Below, one piece after another: positions 21,283 to 24,044 of a stretch of 24,044 nt of DNA (position 1 is its first letter; the number at the start of each line of letters is the position of its first letter). A model generated the notes under the pieces. It made no database searches and was not told the origin of the DNA. It was given only the letters and a program-made list of their open reading frames with translations. The stretch comes from JAJRXG01 sp038523965 (GTDB lineage Bacteria; Bacteroidota; Bacteroidia; Chitinophagales; Saprospiraceae): NCBI GenBank assembly GCA_038523965.1, contig JBCBIX010000038.1:1-24044 (forward strand). The letters run 5' to 3'. Made by a program: the position numbers and the translations under genes.

Positions 21283-22281
21283 ATGATCGATATTGCACCG
21301 ATGACAAGTGAGATACTCTGGGAAGAAATGAAATCTGGCAATGAGGATGCCTTCCAACAGATCTATCAAGAACAGGTCAAATACCTCTACCAGTATGGCA
21401 TGTGTATCACCCCAAGCCAGTCAGTTGTCGAAGACTGTTTGCACGACCTATTCGTGGAGATCTGGACCAAAAGAAGCAAGCTGGGGCCCACCGATTCCAT
21501 CAAAAATTATCTCGCAGGCTCACTGCGCCGTCGAATTGTAAAACAATTGAAATCAACACAAAAATACGTTCCAATGTCTGGAGATGAATCTTCGTATCAG
21601 ACCGATCTTAATCCATCTATCGAAGATCAGATCGTCCATGACGAGCAGGTAAAAGAGCGAGCCACAGACCTGGATAAGGCTTATCAAAGCCTGACGACAA
21701 GACAGCGAGAGATCATCTACCTCCGCTATCACCAGGGCCTCAGCTATGAGCAGATCTCTGAGCAATTAGGGATACAGTATCAGTCCTTACGTAACCTCCT
21801 CTCAGGAGCCATTAAGGGAATGAGACTGGCGATGTCGTCTATTACGATTCTGGCCCTGCTCTTAGTAACGGGATGCGCTGAGGAGTCAGCCGATATAGGC
21901 GTTGTAGATCCCGAGTTAGCTACCTACTTCGATACATTTAAAGATGAGGCTGAGCTCAGAGGAATTGAAATCGAGGATTTCTTTTTTGAAATATCAGGAG
22001 TGTTAACAGATCTTCCAAATGCGTCTGGCCAATGTGCTTCTGGGCAGACACGGCGGGAGTTAAGAGTCGACCAGACGTATTGGAATCGCGTGAATGATAC
22101 CAAACGAGAATTCCTGATCTTTCATGAGTTAGGGCACTGTTATCTGGATCTCCGTCATGATGATGAGAGTGATGAACATGGGCGCTGCCTAAGCATAATG
22201 ACCAGTGGCCTTGGCTCATGTCGATCGAATTACAATCCTACTACGAGAGCCGCCTACTTAGACGAGTTGTTTAGCAAATAA
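21283..22281 (+). CDS. ECF sigma factor fused to a membrane segment and a HELGH metallopeptidase-like domain
   Basis: One uninterrupted frame of 332 codons joins two normally separate proteins. Residues 8-82 are sigma region 2 (EILWEEMKSGNEDAFQQIYQ, VEDCLHDLFVEIWTKRS, SIKNYLAGSLRRRIV). Residues 125-180 are region 4 (LTTRQREIIYLRYHQGLSYE, QISEQLGIQYQSLRNLLSGAIK). A hydrophobic stretch at 182-198 ends in LLVTGC, a perfect lipobox. After it comes an extracytoplasmic-looking domain with FLIFHELGHCYLDLRH (zinc-ligand HExxH at 281-285, possible third ligand His292), SIM at 304-306 and several Cys. The second half matches small Saprospiria-type lipoprotein metallopeptidases I remember as separate genes. 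Either the protein is a membrane-tethered sigma factor, or an internal start (ATG 21820, AGGAG 11 bp before it) also makes the lipoprotein alone, or a stop was lost. FecR follows after 9 bp. Confidence 0.8.
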   Translation: MIDIAPMTSEILWEEMKSGNEDAFQQIYQEQVKYLYQYGMCITPSQSVVEDCLHDLFVEIWTKRSKLGPTDSIKNYLAGSLRRRIVKQLKSTQKYVPMSGDESSYQTDLNPSIEDQIVHDEQVKERATDLDKAYQSLTTRQREIIYLRYHQGLSYEQISEQLGIQYQSLRNLLSGAIKGMRLAMSSITILALLLVTGCAEESADIGVVDPELATYFDTFKDEAELRGIEIEDFFFEISGVLTDLPNASGQCASGQTRRELRVDQTYWNRVNDTKREFLIFHELGHCYLDLRHDDESDEHGRCLSIMTSGLGSCRSNYNPTTRAAYLDELFSK

Positions 22282-22290
22282 TTCCAGACT

Positions 22291-23241
22291 ATGAATCAAA
22301 AATTTACAAATATGACAGCAGAGGTATTAGCACAGGAAACCCAGTTTATCGATTGGGTTCGTGGTGGAGCAGTAGATGCTGATTGGAATTCTTGGTATGC
22401 GAGGCTGAATACAGGTCAGCGACAGCAGGTTGATTCGGCGCGAGAACTTGTCCGGATATTGATAAATCCTAATCGCATCTCTACTATGAATACCCAGCAA
22501 GAATTAGTGCTGTGGGACCGTATTCAGAGCACTATTTCAAATGAATTACCGAAGAAAAGAAGTGGTAGGATTGTGAATCTCAGATGGATCATGGGCATTG
22601 CGGCGTCAGTAGTTTTGCTTGTTCTGTCGATACCCTATTTGCAGTCGTCAGATACCGTAGTTTATGCAGAGAATGAAACCAAGAATCTTGTGCTGCCCGC
22701 TGAGTCCCAGGTACAGTTAAGCAAGGGTTCGAAGCTTACATATTCGCCTGAAGGCTGGACTACACAACGTCAGGTAAGTTTAGAAGGCGAAGCATTTTTT
22801 GATGTTAGCAAAGGGGCGTCCTTTATTGTGGCGACCAGAACAGGTAACGTGGAGGTGATTGGTACATCATTTTTGGTCTCAGATATGGAGGAAGGGCTCG
22901 CAGTTATGGTCGAAAGTGGCATTGTCAAAGTCACAACTTCAGCATATAGCGAGCAATTAGAGCGAGGAGATTCATATCTCCTCAATCCTACATTGTCCTC
23001 GATTTCTAATTTGGGAACGGGTACGACCTACTTTAAGTTTATTGACCGGCCAATAGGAGAAGCGCTTGATATCCTCTCTTCCATGTACGAGCTACAATTA
23101 GAGATATCTGAAGTCGACCGTGCTCGCAGATTGACAGGATTTTTCGCGAGTACTGACGCTTCGGCCTTAGCGTTCCAAAAAATCTGTAGCACGGTTAACC
23201 TGACTTTTGATATGAGAGATGGGGTTATCCGCGTTAGTTAG
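22291..23241 (+). CDS. FecR-family anti-sigma factor / transmembrane signal transducer
   Basis: A 316-residue FecR-type protein that relays the state of an outer-membrane receptor to an ECF sigma factor. The cytoplasmic anti-sigma part is about 1-92 (IDWVRGGAVDADWNSWYARL). One membrane helix lies at about 98-116 (LRWIMGIAASVVLLVLSIPY). The periplasmic FecR domain is at about 120-225 (NLVLPAESQVQLSKGSKLTY, QVSLEGEAFFDVSKGASFIVATRTGNVEVIGTSFLVS), then a C-terminal DUF4974-type domain at about 245-316 (YFKFIDRPIGEALDILSSMYELQLEIS, LTGFFASTDASALAFQKICSTVNL), which would contact the STN domain of the receptor. It starts 9 bp after the sigma fusion and 21 bp before the receptor, so the three form one signalling operon. 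Confidence 0.95.
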   Translation: MNQKFTNMTAEVLAQETQFIDWVRGGAVDADWNSWYARLNTGQRQQVDSARELVRILINPNRISTMNTQQELVLWDRIQSTISNELPKKRSGRIVNLRWIMGIAASVVLLVLSIPYLQSSDTVVYAENETKNLVLPAESQVQLSKGSKLTYSPEGWTTQRQVSLEGEAFFDVSKGASFIVATRTGNVEVIGTSFLVSDMEEGLAVMVESGIVKVTTSAYSEQLERGDSYLLNPTLSSISNLGTGTTYFKFIDRPIGEALDILSSMYELQLEISEVDRARRLTGFFASTDASALAFQKICSTVNLTFDMRDGVIRVS

Positions 23242-23262
23242 TCCACACACGTCTGAAGGCTG

Positions 23263-23994
23263 ATGAAGTATGGCTGTCTACTAATTTTTTTCTGCACACC
23301 GTTATATATGGTGTCACAGTCCAAGACTACTAAGATTACTGATGTTGCAGATTTTCTGCAGACCAATTATAACGTTTCGTTAGCCTACGGAGCAGATGTG
23401 GAAGAGGTTCGATCATTCTCGCCAAGGACTAATGATTTAATGGAAGTAGTTAATTCGTTGCGATCTAATTCCGAATACGAGCTCTATATCTGGGACGGGG
23501 ACGAAATGATGATCAGGCGACGCTCGACAGACGACGACGAAACGCATAGATTGATACAACTCAGTGTCCAAGATGTAGATGGTAATCCTATACATCTCGC
23601 CGCTGCAGGAATACCTAATACAACGATCGGAGGATATACTAATGAAGATGGTGAGTTACAGCTTCAGATACCACCACAATTTCACAATGAACGTCTTCAA
23701 GTGTCGATGATTGGATTCCAATCTCAAGAAGTAAGGGTAGGCGATCTTCCAGATATGGCACATGTCATGATCAAGAGAAACGGGCTCGATGTAGCAGAGA
23801 TCGTTATAGAAGATCAGTCCAGTTTATTAGGGTCTACATCTGACTTCCAGCGTATAAGAATAGATATTGAAAATTCTATTTTGGCATCATCGGCTATCGC
23901 TGGAGGTGTCGACCTGAGGTCATTGCAGGTGCTCCCAGGTATTGCCAATTTTGATGATAGTAGTTCAGATATAGACCCTAATAAACTGGACTGA
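23263..23994 (+). CDS. TonB-dependent receptor with STN signalling domain (N-terminal part, 3' end artefactual)
   Basis: The start of an outer-membrane receptor of the FecA/SusC-like class. A signal peptide covers about 1-20 (MKYGCLLIFFCTPLYMVSQS). The STN (secretin/TonB N-terminal) domain at about 22-86 (ITDVADFLQTNYNVSLAYG, MEVVNSLRSNSEYELYIWDG) would touch FecR. A carboxypeptidase-D regulatory-like domain spans about 97-172 (LSVQDVDGNPIHLAAAGIPN). The plug begins near 200 (AIAGGVDLRSLQVLPGIANF, DDSSSDI). There the real sequence ends: from 23972 on, the DNA is the reverse complement of 23764-23836, and the last residues DPNKLD and the stop come from that inverted copy. Natural receptors would continue 'SSSDIxIRG...' for roughly 600-700 more residues. 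Substrate unknown. Confidence 0.88.
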   Translation: MKYGCLLIFFCTPLYMVSQSKTTKITDVADFLQTNYNVSLAYGADVEEVRSFSPRTNDLMEVVNSLRSNSEYELYIWDGDEMMIRRRSTDDDETHRLIQLSVQDVDGNPIHLAAAGIPNTTIGGYTNEDGELQLQIPPQFHNERLQVSMIGFQSQEVRVGDLPDMAHVMIKRNGLDVAEIVIEDQSSLLGSTSDFQRIRIDIENSILASSAIAGGVDLRSLQVLPGIANFDDSSSDIDPNKLD

Positions 23995-24044
23995 TCTTCT
24001 ATAACGATCTCTGCTACATCGAGCCCGTTTCTCTTGATCATGAC
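23764..24044. repeat. 73-bp perfect inverted repeat closing the window (fold-back)
   Basis: Bases 23972-24044 are the exact reverse complement of 23764-23836. Similarity continues six bases past one mismatch (to 23843 and 23965). The two arms enclose about 120 bp of receptor coding sequence. Both arms therefore code the same receptor peptide (MIKRNGLDVAEIVIEDQSSL) in opposite directions. A TCAGAT microhomology sits at the turn. This is the pattern of a template-switch chimera or an assembly fold-back at a contig end. Confidence 0.93.

Noticed and set aside
23814..24041. Minus-strand ORF of 75 residues at the window end
   Set aside because: It is the inverted copy of the TonB receptor coding sequence followed by antisense of the same gene, not an independent gene.
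1..24044. CRISPR arrays, tRNA or rRNA genes, complete insertion sequences
   Set aside because: I looked for regularly spaced repeats, cloverleaf-like sequences with CCA-proximal stems, rRNA motifs and transposase genes and saw none; a tRNAscan or Infernal run would be the decisive check.

Overview
The window looks like chromosomal DNA, probably most of one contig, from a Bacteroidota bacterium, perhaps of the Saprospiria/Lewinella type. Pointers are a TAnnTTTG-type promoter in front of rpmI, a FecR anti-sigma protein next to a SusC/FecA-like TonB receptor, a membrane-spanning TPR-HTH regulator, a DUF6265-like protein, and few Shine-Dalgarno sequences. The phylum assignment is fairly safe; the class is a guess from remembered protein families.

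Left edge (1-1834): a tyrosine recombinase on the minus strand is followed within 8 bp by an imperfect hairpin with an attC-like GTTGGGC box. After it comes the 5' end of a small secreted-protein gene that looks frameshifted and runs off the window. On the other side of the integrase lies a plus-strand Zn-ribbon gene interrupted by an in-frame amber codon. This resembles an integron-like or cassette-type accessory region.

Metabolic core (2025-13234): a Cys/Met-metabolism PLP enzyme; a SulP anion transporter; a DGPF/YCII - ECF42 sigma - SnoaL operon ending in a clear terminator; a divergent, translationally coupled PLP decarboxylase and alpha/beta hydrolase; a VOC protein; rpmI-rplT with promoter and terminator but without infC; and metal-type KDO-8-phosphate synthase (kdsA) overlapping a COG2509-like FAD oxidoreductase.

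Stress/ion block (13215-17938): a possible four-gene minus-strand operon, rel (ppGpp synthetase/hydrolase) - Fur-family repressor - nhaC - DUF6265-like protein.

Regulatory and cell-surface-signalling block (18001-24044): a membrane-spanning TPR-HTH regulator diverges from a small stand-alone LuxR-type HTH protein across a palindrome-rich spacer. Next come a lipoprotein made of a duplicated two-part module, an ECF sigma factor fused in frame to a lipobox-bearing membrane segment and a HELGH metallopeptidase-like domain, a FecR-type anti-sigma protein, and a TonB-dependent receptor with an N-terminal signalling (STN) domain. The receptor is cut off by a 73-bp perfect inverted copy of its own sequence at the window end, most likely a fold-back assembly or amplification artefact.

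The most original items are the sigma-metallopeptidase fusion inside a FecR/TonB signalling locus and the integrase/attC-like/cassette-like arrangement at the left edge. No tRNA, rRNA, CRISPR array or complete insertion sequence was seen.
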